Positions 13,101 through 25,100 of a DNA stretch of 64,000 nt are shown here, piece after piece. This DNA is from Cricetomys ansorgei (Eukaryota; Chordata; Mammalia; Rodentia; Nesomyidae). The notes under the pieces were generated by a model. It made no database searches, was not told the origin of the DNA, and was given only the letters and a program-made list of their open reading frames with translations. How positions within the stretch are numbered: the stretch's first letter is position 1; each line of letters begins with the position of its first letter. The position numbers and the translations under genes were made by a program. The stretch is taken from positions 71,092,501 through 71,156,500 of the forward strand of contig JAMJFZ010000199.1 in assembly GCA_026225945.1 (NCBI GenBank), in the 5' to 3' direction.

Positions 13101-16100
13101 AGAGAAGGTGCCACAGGACCTACAGTGATCAGGCCTCAAGACCAAGCTTTAGAACAAGTTGGCTCCAGTTGGATGTAGGTAGGTGTTCTTCTTCACCTCC
13201 TAGTACCAACTGTGGGCAGGGCACTCAGGCCCCCATCTCCCTTAGGACCACCCTGGGAGAAAGGGCAAAGGCAGAAGGAAGCCTCATGGGTTGAGCCTTG
13301 GCCCCTGATGGGTCATAACTATACCTTAGCATCTCGGCTCGGCAGCCAGTGGTGGAAAAGAACTTCATAGGCGTCGAAGAAATCAGAAGCAAAGGTGTCC
13401 TTCCTGACTGTGGGGTCGGGGGCTTGGTCCAGGTTGGCCAGATACTCCAGGGTGCTCTCACTGAAGTGCTGCAGAGCTGTAAGAGCCCCAGAGTGAGCAA
13501 CTCCTGACATTAACCACACTGGCTCTCCAGTGCTGTCCATGGAACTCCCAAGACAGCCTGCATACTGCCAAGACCAGCCCCTGGGCAGGTGGTGACCCCT
13601 GGGCTACACCATGGTTCTCTCCAAATCTGTATACTCCCTGAAACCTTAGAATGTGGCCTTCTGTAGAAACAGGGTGACTACAGGCCTGTCAGGACAAGGT
13701 TACATTAGGATAGTGCCCCTGAAAATAGAAGATACAAGAAGGCAGTCATGCATAACAGAAGTAGAGGATGAAGGACGGGTGAGAGATGAAGCTCCAAGAG
13801 CCACAATACTGCGGGAAGAGGGAAGAGGAAGAGGGAAGAGGAAGAGGGAAGGAATATTCTCCCTCTGAGCCCCCAGGAAAGTGCCAATCTACCAACACTC
13901 TGATCCAATGTCCCTGAAATAGCCTTGCCCCATGCCTACCATAGAGACAAAGGAAGAAAGCACTGTCCTCCTTCCCTCAAGCTCACGGTACATATAGCAC
14001 AAGGGCTGCCAGGCCCAGAGTAAGGGCAAGAGGAAACAGGAAAGAGGTTCCAGGCCTAGGTGGATGGACACAGGATGCCAGGCTAAGGCCTGGGGCCTGA
14101 ATGGGGACACAGTTGGGTAGAGCAGAGCTCTGAGTCACTGTGGGCTGTCATGTGAGAGATCCAAAAGACATGGCTTGGATTAGAGCCCAGGACACGGGTA
14201 TGGGTCTGGGCCGTGAGAGAATACAAGAACAACAGGAGCAGAAGTGGGCACCGAGGCAGTATTCTGTGCTTCCCACCATCTGGAATCAGTCAGTCTGTCA
14301 AGGGCTTACTTCCTTGCCCAACCCAAAACCATTTGATTGATGATAAACGCAGTGCGGTGAATAAGGAATCTTGATGTAAATGTTAACTCTCAGATCATAA
14401 AAAGAACCCAGAAACTGACCCTTTTTGTTTTGCACAGGAGTGGCACAGCCCCTATCAGGGACAAACAGTAGGATGCTCCTGTAGCCTTTGTATAGTCAGC
14501 TAAAATGCACATGGTCTTGCCCACAGGATTCTCAGGCTTCCTCTTCTCTCCCCACTACCTGGCACCAATGAGCAACAGTGTCATGAGGCTACTTTGTCAC
14601 TGGTGTGTGTCCTTCACCTGGGCTTGATAACCTTCCACAGCTCTGAGACTCCCAACCCTTCCTGGCCCTCAAAACAGTGACTCTCAAACGTGAGTCTGGC
14701 TCTACCACAGATGCTATTTCCTGCCATGGGTCCCAGGGAAAGGGGATGTGGCTCTGCGTGCTCAAGCTTTTCAGAAGCTACTTCATGGCATCCATATTGT
14801 TAACATGGACCACCTTGGATCTGCTGCACTCTCTGGTATGAGGATTCCCATTCTCTCATTCTCCTCTGACCCTTCCTTCTCTACTTTTCCTGTTTCCTGT
14901 AACTCTGAATTCTGCCATGTTCCCCAGAAGCTTCCTCAATCTCCAATCATTCTATGATGCTTTCCATTTCTCTTATCACATTTCCAGAAAGCTTGATTTT
15001 ACTCTTCTTGATTGCAGCTTCTTCGTGGATGGTGATATATGCTCTTGCTTCATGAATCCATTCTCCCTGGTATGCTTGTCACAGATTCTTTCTTTTGGTC
15101 TTTTTTTTTTTTTTCCCACCCAAACTGTAATATTCCCAGGCCACAGTTTCTGTTTATTTTGTTGTCACCTTCCTACTTGACTTTCCTCAGAGATGGCATT
15201 TATTACTGCCTGCCATCTTGGGCAGGAGGCCAGGCTGGCTGCAACCCTGCTAATCTGAGACCTTTTCTATCAGTTCCTCTACAGCTGGCCATCTGTTAGA
15301 TGTTGCTCAGTTGGTAAAATGTTTACCTAGCATGCACAATGGTCAAATGTTTGCCTAGCATGCACAAAACTCTGGGTTCAAGCCCTATTACTACATGAAC
15401 CAATCAGTAGTTGCATATGTCAGTAATTCTAGCAGGAGAGTCAGAGGTTCGAAGTCACCCTCAGCTACACAGCTGACCTGCACAACATAAGACCTTGTCT
15501 CAAAAATAGAGTTCCTCTTGATCAAGACTACAGTACAAGAGGTGTCCATACAGCAGGAATCAGAGGACATCTTCCTGCAGGCCAGGCTCAGCCTCACCAG
15601 ATATTTTTCAGGAGAACCACAAAGCAACAGTAGCTAGTACTTGGCATGAATACCAAATGCTCAGTGCATATAGTTTCTTTCCTCCCTGTTGGAAAATCTC
15701 TACAGCCTCTACCTGGGCGAGGCCCCCTCACCTGTATCCAGTACCATCTGGGTTGAATGTGTTTACCAAAGCCCACACTGTGCCTACTCTGTCACACATC
15801 TCCTATTCAGACTACCTTAAGCAGGGTTTCTACCTGGCTCTGCTCTCAGTCACAGGCAGAGAGGGGCTGGGGAGAGGGATCCTGCAGACCATGGAATAAA
15901 GAAGGCAGGGGAAGATAGGTGGGGACACAATGACTGTGAGGAGAGGTGGTAGGAGCTTAAGAACCTCCAGGACTTTGCTGCTGTGAAAAGAGGCAAGAAA
16001 AAAGGCAAGAAACCCAAGTACTCTTTAGCAGATCCCACTTGGAAGGGCTAGGCATGAGTAAAGGAGCTTGACTGGAGCCATGAGGGTCCTGTCCTTCTGG

Positions 16101-19100
16101 GACCCAGAAGGCCTAGGTGCACCCTTCCCACCAAGTGTCAGAACCACAGCCCTGCTGTCAGGGGTTCTGGAGACCCAGAAAGCCTAAGGCTATGCCTGTG
16201 AAGTAACTGCTGCTGCTGGCAAGTGGCCCAGGGTCTCAGATCTCCGCTTCTACCGAAGTGACCTTCTGTTGCGCCTTCCAGCATAAGGGAAGGCCCTCCA
16301 CTACTGAAAGCCTCACTTATCACTAAGCACCATGTCCAGGCCACAACATGCCCATGATCCTCTGCAAGCACACAAATGGCTGCAGACACAGGCCACAGGA
16401 GAATGGTGGGAAGACAGCGAATATGGTCACAGTAAAGCAACCCCCACTATGGGTCTGAGATGCCGAGTGAATGGTCACTCTGCTAACTGGAAACATGTAG
16501 TATAAAAGCAGAAGCAATGCTCTGACAAAGACTCTTACCACTCCCCAGGCCTATCTAGGCCTCTGGAAAAGCGCACGTGCCCACGCGCACACACATACAC
16601 AAGTTGGAGAGGTAGTCCCCAGCATCAGATAGAGGCAGTAAGGGGCAGAGGCTGTATCTGTGAGTGCAGGCCCTACGCAGCCCCACTTCAGCAGTGGCCT
16701 GGCCAACTGAGCCCTACCTTACTAGTAGACAGCCCACAACCACCTCAAGGGCCTACCACAAAGGATACCTTTGTTCACAGTCTCACAACAGGGGCCCCAG
16801 GTGAGAAAGCAAAGATGAGCAATGCCCACTGTCTTACCACAGCAGAACACCACCCTCAGCGCATCCTGCTTGGTCATGCCCAGCATGGGTAGCATGGTAC
16901 TCAGGATGGATGGTAGAAAGGGAACCATGCCAAATGCTGTAAGAGAGAGGCTGTCAGAGGGGCTGAAGGCCCAGTCCACTTCCCGCCCACCCCCTCCTCA
17001 GGACTTGGAAGACCCACAGAAGTGCTCTTCACAGCTTCAGGTATGAGACCAGAACCCCAGGTAGTCCTTGGGGACCCCCAGAACTACTCGGGGACATCGA
17101 GGGACCAGAACTGCAATGGCACCTACCGTTGGATACCGAGAGGCTGGCAAGTGTGTGCAGCACTGAAGGGTGCGGCAGGACACCGGGCTGGAACCTGCTG
17201 AGCACCTCCTCCATCACCTGGTTGATGAATCGCTTCCCCACGGCCACCAGGACGCTGCTTGCAGCCGGTTGCCAGTCACAGTCCAGCTCCTGCACTCCAA
17301 AGAGTCACCAGGCTGAACTCTCCCTGAACCTCTCAAAAAATACAAGCAAGATACTCTGCCCTCAGTGATAACTGGACAAGGAAAAGCGGCCATGTTCCAG
17401 TGTTTCTAGTGAATATAAGTCAGAGACCACATAACATGGCCTTCAGCTCACCTCCCTTCCATAGGGGCCCTGATGCCTATGGGAGAAGCCACAGAGTGTG
17501 GCCGGAAGGACTGGTGAGGTGAAGCCTGGCGGTGAGGAGGGCTGCATGCAGCCATTAGCCTGAACATGAGTCCCTTACCCTCACCCTAAGAGTTTAGGTG
17601 CCTTGTCTCTGCTTTAGCCTCTGCCTCTGACCCTAGGGAATATACAGGATCAAGGGGTCTCTGTCAGTCAAATTCTAGCACTGTTCCAGACACAATGGGA
17701 TGAAGGCCAAAGAAAAGAAGCTGTCCTCCCCAGCCTACATGGCCAGAGGCCCTCACCTTGGTCCTAGTCATCTCACTGGAAGCCAGGAGGATAACGATGC
17801 CAGCAGTATCCTTGTCCAGCTCATGGATATGGCTGCTCAGAATTGTCTCCATGGCCCTAAGGACCTTCGCACGGTACGGATGAGCCAGCTGAGGAAAGAA
17901 GTTCCCAGGGAATGTCCCAAGAGATGAGATGAGTAGCCAGGTACTCTGTGCGCATTTGTTTCTGCAGGGGCTACACTATACAAGGTCATACCCTTAAGCG
18001 AGGAGTACACTGGGTGAGCCTCAGAGCCTGTTAAGTGCCTGCATGTCTTTAGAGGCGGCCTTCTGTGTAAGGCAAGCTGCAAGCAGATGATCTGGTGACC
18101 TTATGCCTTCTGAGTGTTGCCGGCAGGGTCTCCTGGAGAGCACCTCTTCCTCACATGCTTGGCTTCCCAGGCACAAGGATAAGATGCCCTCCTTGAATCC
18201 CCTTTCTCTGTAGCCAGGCCCCTCCTAAGGCTATAAATGTGCTCAGAGTCAAACAGCCATCCATGCCCTCCTTCAGCTATGATCCTTCTCTGTCCACTGC
18301 CTAGGGCACTGCTGACCCAGCCTCCTGGACTAATGGTTGGCACAGTCCTCCATTCATCCTCCTCTTGGCAGCTCTCGAGTCAACCTGGACAAAACAGCTG
18401 GCTACCCGGACTGGAGGGCTGGGCCCACATACAGGGCCATGGAGGGGCTGCTAGTGAAGGCTTCCAGCTGTCCAGGGTACAAGTACCTCTACAACTATGC
18501 CACTGAGAGTAGCCTGCACTGAGTGACATGGGTGCCAGCAAGGGCAGGCCCAGAACAGGCCAGTGTTCCACAGGCACTGGGACCACCTCTTTGCTGATGC
18601 TGTAAACTATCTCACCCACAGCCCACCACATCAAGGCAAGGGGCAGATGGACATATCAGCTGGAACAATGCAGTGCAGTTAAGAAAGCTACACATGGGAC
18701 TGGAGAGATGGCTCAGCAGTTAAGAGCGCTGGCTGATCTTCTAAAGGACATGGGTCTGCAGCTCACAACAGTCTGTAACTCCAGCTCCAGGGGATCCAAC
18801 ACCCTTTTCTAGCCTCCTTGAGCACTGCACACATGTGGTGCACAGATATACATGCAGGCAAAACACCCATGTTTATAAAATAAAAATAAATACATAAATA
18901 AAGGGGGGGGTGAAGAAAGCCACACATGATACCCAAGTCCCCTGGCCCAGAAGCAGATGAGACACGCTTGCTGGCTGCTGGCGCCTGCTGTGTGAGCTAC
19001 AAACGATTACCTGAGTCCACAGTTTAAGGAAAGAGTTTCTCCCCTGTGTTTTGTTTCTTCAGGGTAAGGTTTTGAATCCTTGCATGTTACTGCCCCAGGA

Positions 19101-22100
19101 AAGGGAAGGAGTGCACTCTGATAGTTCTTGGTCCAACATAGAGGAAGACAGCCACTTGAGCTGGCTGGGTTCACGGTTCTCTTTCCAGAACATAGTATTC
19201 CTGCAAAAGCCCCTCCCCAGACAGGAGCTGCCCACAGCCAGCAAGTCATGGGGAGTGGGGAGGGTTGCTGATGCTTTCTTTGGAGAACAGAAAATTAACA
19301 TGAACTGGTATGCTTTTATAAGGGGCTAGGAGCACTGCTCTGACAACACAGTGGCAACACCTCTTCCAGCTCCATCTGGAGCAAAGGTTTCCAACTCCCT
19401 CCAGGCTCTCTATCCTAGAGGCACATTTCAAAGACCACTACATGGTCTTCACAGGATTCTAATTCTCCTAACCTTCATGAAGATACCTTAGGGAAGACTC
19501 TGCCTTTCCCCTAACTGAAAAACAAGGAGGAAGAAGGAATTCCTCAGCTTGACCTAAGCCACTCTTCAGCCATCAGCACATCCACTGGCTATGCTGCTCT
19601 GGCAACTTACAGTACAACAGGGCAGCTCCAGTGGCTGGTGAAACAGATGGGCTCTGTGAATGTCAAAGGAATCTATATTTTAAAAAACCATATATCAAGG
19701 CTGGAGAGATGGCTCAGCAGTTATGAGCACTTGTTGCTCTTGCAAAGGACCAGAGTTCAGTTCCAAGCACCCAGACTGGTGGCTCACAATCACATGTTAC
19801 TCCAATTCCAGTGGATCTGACACATTCTTCTGGCCTCTACTGGCATTGCATGCATGTGGTGCACATACAGACAAGCAGGCTCACACATAAATTAAAAAAA
19901 AAAAAAAAAAAATATTTAAAAACATTTTTAAAAAAAATCCAGGTATGCAGAACTTCTTTGAACCTTGATTTGAACTTTGCCCTGTGATGACCCACGAAAG
20001 GATGGTTGCATCAGCCTTCTACACCAATGATATAAGCACAGTCCTGAATCCAAAGATACTGCAATTCTAATCCCTTGTAGAAGATGATGTTGTCAAATAC
20101 ACATTTGGTTTTTGTATGATTTAATGGCATACATTTCTAAAATTCTGGGTCTCACTGATGTGCCCTTTTGCAAGCTAATGAGATGATTGACAGCTGGGAA
20201 CTCTACACAGTTTCAAGATGGAGCTGGTCACAAGAAAGATCAAGGCAAAAGAGCTAGGGACTTCCAGCATCCCCTAATTTCTGGGAAGAACAGAGGAACT
20301 GAGGGTGAAGTTGATACCTAATAACCAATGATGTACCAGTCGTGCCCATTTAATGATGCTTCCATTCGGACAGGGTCTAAGGTGCTTCCAGGCAGTGAAA
20401 TACGCTTAGGTTCCAAAAAGTGGCATACCCAGGTAAGATAGGAGACCCAACATCCTTAGCACCTGCCTCGCTCTCTGCACCCCCACCCCCGAGTTCATCC
20501 ATATCCTCTGCCTCATCCTTGATAGTAAATGGCCAAATGTGAGTAAAGTGTTAAGTGAGTTTCATAAGCTAATCAAACACCTAAAAGACTCCAAGGAGGT
20601 AGTTTGGGGAACTCCCAATTTGTAGCTGATGGAACAAACACACAGGTCACAAACAGGTTTGCTACTGACATTTGGAGCAACGCTATCTTGGGGACTGAGT
20701 CCTAATCTGTGGAATCTAACATAATCTCATAGTGGATGGTGTCAGAATGGAATGGAATTAGATAGAAGTTGCCCAGCTGTGTCTGCCACAAGATTGCTTG
20801 CTTGCATTTGGTCACTCAGAGACATGCTGGGTAGGAGAGGCTAGTAAATAGACTGGGTTTGTATTCCTTTGTTATATCTAACAAGCTAACTGGAGACCAC
20901 AGTGATGTCTCCATTTAATACAGAATTAAACACTGATTTATGCTTTGATGTTGGGCTCAAATGTCTTTTACATGCCCTTCAGTCAGTTTCATTTCTAGTT
21001 GTGTTCACATAGCTAATGTTGTAGCTGACCTCCACACTAGGTTATGATTGTTGCCAGCCCTAAATATGGTAACATAGCCCACAGAGCCTCTGTGGAGAGT
21101 ATAAATACCCACATACTTTCAAGCAACAGACCATAATACCCTTATGTCAGAATAGAACTCCAGAGACTGAACACCAGACAGGAGTGTTTCAAGTTGAAAA
21201 TGGTGGCAAGGAGAGGGAAAAGCAAAAATTCAGCTACTATGTAAAAATAATGGCTTTACTTAGCCTCTCCTCATCACCTCCATGGTCTAACTACCCCAGG
21301 GAGCCAATCTGTCCTGAGCTGGATCTTGGCTGATGTGTAAGAGACCAAACATGTCTAAAACCATGAGGCCTAGCACCAGAAAGTAACAGTGCCATAGCCT
21401 AGCACCCTCTGCACTGGGCCTTGGAGTATAACACAGTGATAAGCACCTGGCTAGCATGCACAAGGGGCTGGGTTTGATCCCCAGCATCACACATACTAGG
21501 CCTAGTAGAACATGGCTATAATCCCAACACTTGGGAGGCAGAGACACAAGGACCAAAAGTTCAAATCATTCTCAGTTATATACTAAGTTTAAGGCTATAT
21601 ATGAAATGTCAGTAAGGAGGAGGAAGAGGAGGAGAAAAAAAAGAAAAAACAAAAAGAAAGAAAAGATGATGTCCAACCACAAACACATGAAGACCAGACT
21701 GGAGCTAACCATAAGGTACCATGTGTATCCCAAAACAGCAAATGGCAGAACTTTCCTCTGATGCCCACTTTGGATTCAGTGAGATTTGAAAAGGTGCATG
21801 CTGTAGCCAGGCAAAATGGCACCATCTATGCTACTGTGCCCTCCTCAGGCCCCTTGCCTGGCTCCTCTGTCAAAGATCTACATCTGGGAGCCACCAAATG
21901 CTAAACTTGACAGGTTGAAAGTTGAGCTAAGTTTGGGTACCACAGCTTTTCTGTGGATCTATGTCTGCTCAACATTAACAAGCATAGCAGTGCCCCTGGA
22001 TTTATCAATCTGTTGAGCTGCTAATGTGAGAGAAAAATTATATGTGAATATGTAGTCAATCAAGTCAAGGAAAAAAAAGTGCATGCCACCTGGGGGAGAT

Positions 22101-25100
22101 GTGCATGTAAATGTAATGACAAAGAAACACAGCACAGGAAGGCTGCTGGGACAGCAGGCCCAGGCCTCTTACAATAGCATGCAGGAGCTAGTGTGAGAGG
22201 CCAGGGAAAGGCCACACCTCGTAGTATCAGGACCAGAGCTTCCAATTAAACAAAGAGCCCCTGTAGCTATGCAATAAATAACAGGCCTCTTTTTTTTTTT
22301 TCATTTTTTAAAAATAACTCAGTGGGAAAAAGAGGCAAAACTTATAATGCAGGAAATGAGCACAGCAGCCACATTAGTTTGCTGTGGACTGCCACAAATG
22401 ACTCTTTTATCCTTCAGCACTCTGGCGGCCTTTATCTCTTGACAACCAAACACTGACACCAGTACATAAGAGTAAAGAGCTTTCCAGCTGCACAGAGAAG
22501 GGCCTTAGCCAGCTCTTCTGCTTGGCTCTTAAGAGAACAAAACACCAGGCTCAGTTAAAAGCTCAAAGAGGAGCTGCAGCAGACACTCAAGCCATGCCAA
22601 ATATGGCAGCTCTTAGACTACAGAGTAAGCACAGCTCTACTCATCCTCCTGACAAGCTAAATAAAGCAGCAGCAGCAGCAGCAAAAGCTGAAAATAGAGG
22701 TATAGGGGTCCTCCACATTAGGTGTCACAAAACATAGCAGGCTTAGTGGGTATTTTCATGGAACTAAGCTGTTTCCCTATGAGATGGCTGGCAGATAAGA
22801 GAAATACCCACAGAGAATGGTGGCTTATACCTGTGGCCCTGGCTACTCAAGAGGCTTGAAGACTGAGGGATGGCACGCTCCCTTAATCCCAGCACTCAGG
22901 AGGTGGAGGCAGGTGGACCTCTGTGAGTCAAGGCCAGCCTGGTTTACATAGAAAGTTCCAATACAGCTAAGGCTCTATAGAGAGACTCTTTCTCAAAAAG
23001 ACAAAAAAAAGAACCTGGAAGACTTGACTAAACAAGGCAATATAATGCAACCCATGTCCATGGGGCTGAAGAGACACTCAGCAAGTAAAGGTGCTGACTT
23101 TCCAAGCCGAAAACCCGAGTTCAATCTACAGAACTCACATAAAGATGAAAGGAGATGTGCCGGGGAGATGGTACAGCAGTTAAGTGCACTTGCTGCCCTT
23201 CCAGAGGCCCCGAGTTCAGTTCCCAGCATCCACATCAGATGACTTACAACTTGTAACTCTTAGCTCCAGGGGAATCCAACATCCTCTTCTGGCCTACATG
23301 AGCATCCTCTGACACACACAGAGAAACACGTAAATAAAAATAAAATAAACGCTTTTTAAAAATGGGAGGAGAGAACCAACTCTACAAAGTTGTACAACGA
23401 CTTCTACATGCACGCCAGGTGTGGCGGCACACGCCTGTAGCCCCACTGCTCTGGAGGCTGAGGCATAAGGGTCACAAGTTCATTGGAGCTAGACCGTATT
23501 TCAAGAGAAAGCTCATGAGGTAAGAGCAGTCTGGGACCAACAATATGACATCCTATAGTATCAAAGAGAATCCCAAGTTTCTTGCTCTGCTATGCGGCCC
23601 ACGCTTGCCCAAAAACTGGGATGTTCTGGAGTAGCAGAGGTCCTGTGTCCTCCTTTGAGTAGCTCTCTGGAAGAAGACAGAGAGTTGGCTGGCATCCTGA
23701 AAATCTAGAGCAGCTCCTCAAGCCAAAGCAGGGCCTGGACTCTCAGGAACCTTTACCAGCTCCCCTTGACTCTCAGATGATAAGACTAGGAAACAACTTG
23801 TGTGCCCTCGGGCAAGGGAACCATTCTATCTCCATTCAGTGGAAAAAAAGAGAACAGCCAACAGCTTCTGCTCATAAATGCTGTCCACTGAAGTGACAGC
23901 CCAGGCCCCTCATCATCAGTCCACAGGACATAGCCATTTCCCATAGGGAGGCGACCCGGCAATTATCATCCTTAAACACTGGCTCATAGGGAATATACAG
24001 GGCACTCTCTGCTGACAGATTGGCTCATTACCCAACCTTATAGATGAAGGTGCTCCCTGATGACCTCACCATCACCAAAGGGAAAGGTACCTTGTCGTGC
24101 TGTCGTAGGTACTCCTCACAGGCATGGAGTGTCTCCTCTGGCTGCTCCTCTCCAAGGGAACACAGAGCACTGCAGACCTGCTCCTGCACCATAGGATCCT
24201 TGTCGGTGATGGAGTCCAGTAGGGTGAAGGACAGCTCTGCAGTGACAAAGCCCAGTGTGCTCAGGCCCAAGTGCACCATAGCTGCCTTCCCCATGACTGA
24301 TACCAACCAGCTTCTGGAATTATAAACCTAGCACAGGAAATGGCACATCCAAGCACGACTACAAGTCCTAATCTTCAGGGCCAATAGGTATGGCCACTTG
24401 CATAATGGTCACTGCTGACTTGAAGCTGTTATCTGTCATAAAAACCATCCTTCCTTCCGCACTGACCACATTCCCTGATTGTCCCTCACTGTATTTCCAT
24501 GCTGTTGTAGGATGAGGAACACAGCGTGTGCGGCCTGCTGGGCTGAATGACACAGGACTCAGACTCCGGCTATCACTGAGAAGGTATGGGCCTGGAAAAC
24601 TCAGTTTGGCCTGAGTCAGAAGTCACAGCCTTCTGTGTAGTACTCCTGAGTCTGCTCCAGCTATTATAAGGCCTAGACTTCTCCAAGGCCTTTGCTTTAT
24701 CCAAGTCAGTCATCCCCCAAACCACAGTGGTCCACAAAGGATGCACATAGTCAGACACCTCGAGGAAGTTCCTTAAGGTCCCAGAACACACAACAGACTG
24801 GACTTTACACACCCTATTTCTACATGTAGAAGGGTGGCACTAGGCAGGAGGGTGTGAACATTGGTAAGGAACAGTAAATGGAGAAGTCCACAGCATCTGT
24901 CCCACAGGACTCTGCTTAGCAAGGCCAGATACAAACCAAGGAATCAACAAATGAGAGTAGCTTTCCTAAAGGCAAGACAGGCAAACAAGAGACACTGCCC
25001 AACTCCCAACAAGACCCTCCAGACTGTAATCACACTGCCCAAGAGGATATCTAGTGGTACCTGAAGTGGCATCAGGACAGAGAGGCACCAGAACAGAACT

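Larger units (their letters stand above)
17889..24090. other. Large Mroh1 intron, repeats and unrecognised sequence
   Basis: No gene is seen in this intron. SINEs within it are listed separately. About 20.0-21.3 kb is free of recent SINEs and may contain an old mammalian repeat, but I cannot name it. A (GCA)6-type run is at about 22665-22684. Confidence 0.4.

Noticed and set aside
24237..24306. Upstream in-frame extension of the Mroh1 exon ([15 protein letters not shown])
   Set aside because: A clear CAG acceptor at 24237-24238 and phase match with the exon at 25499-25520 show this is intron.
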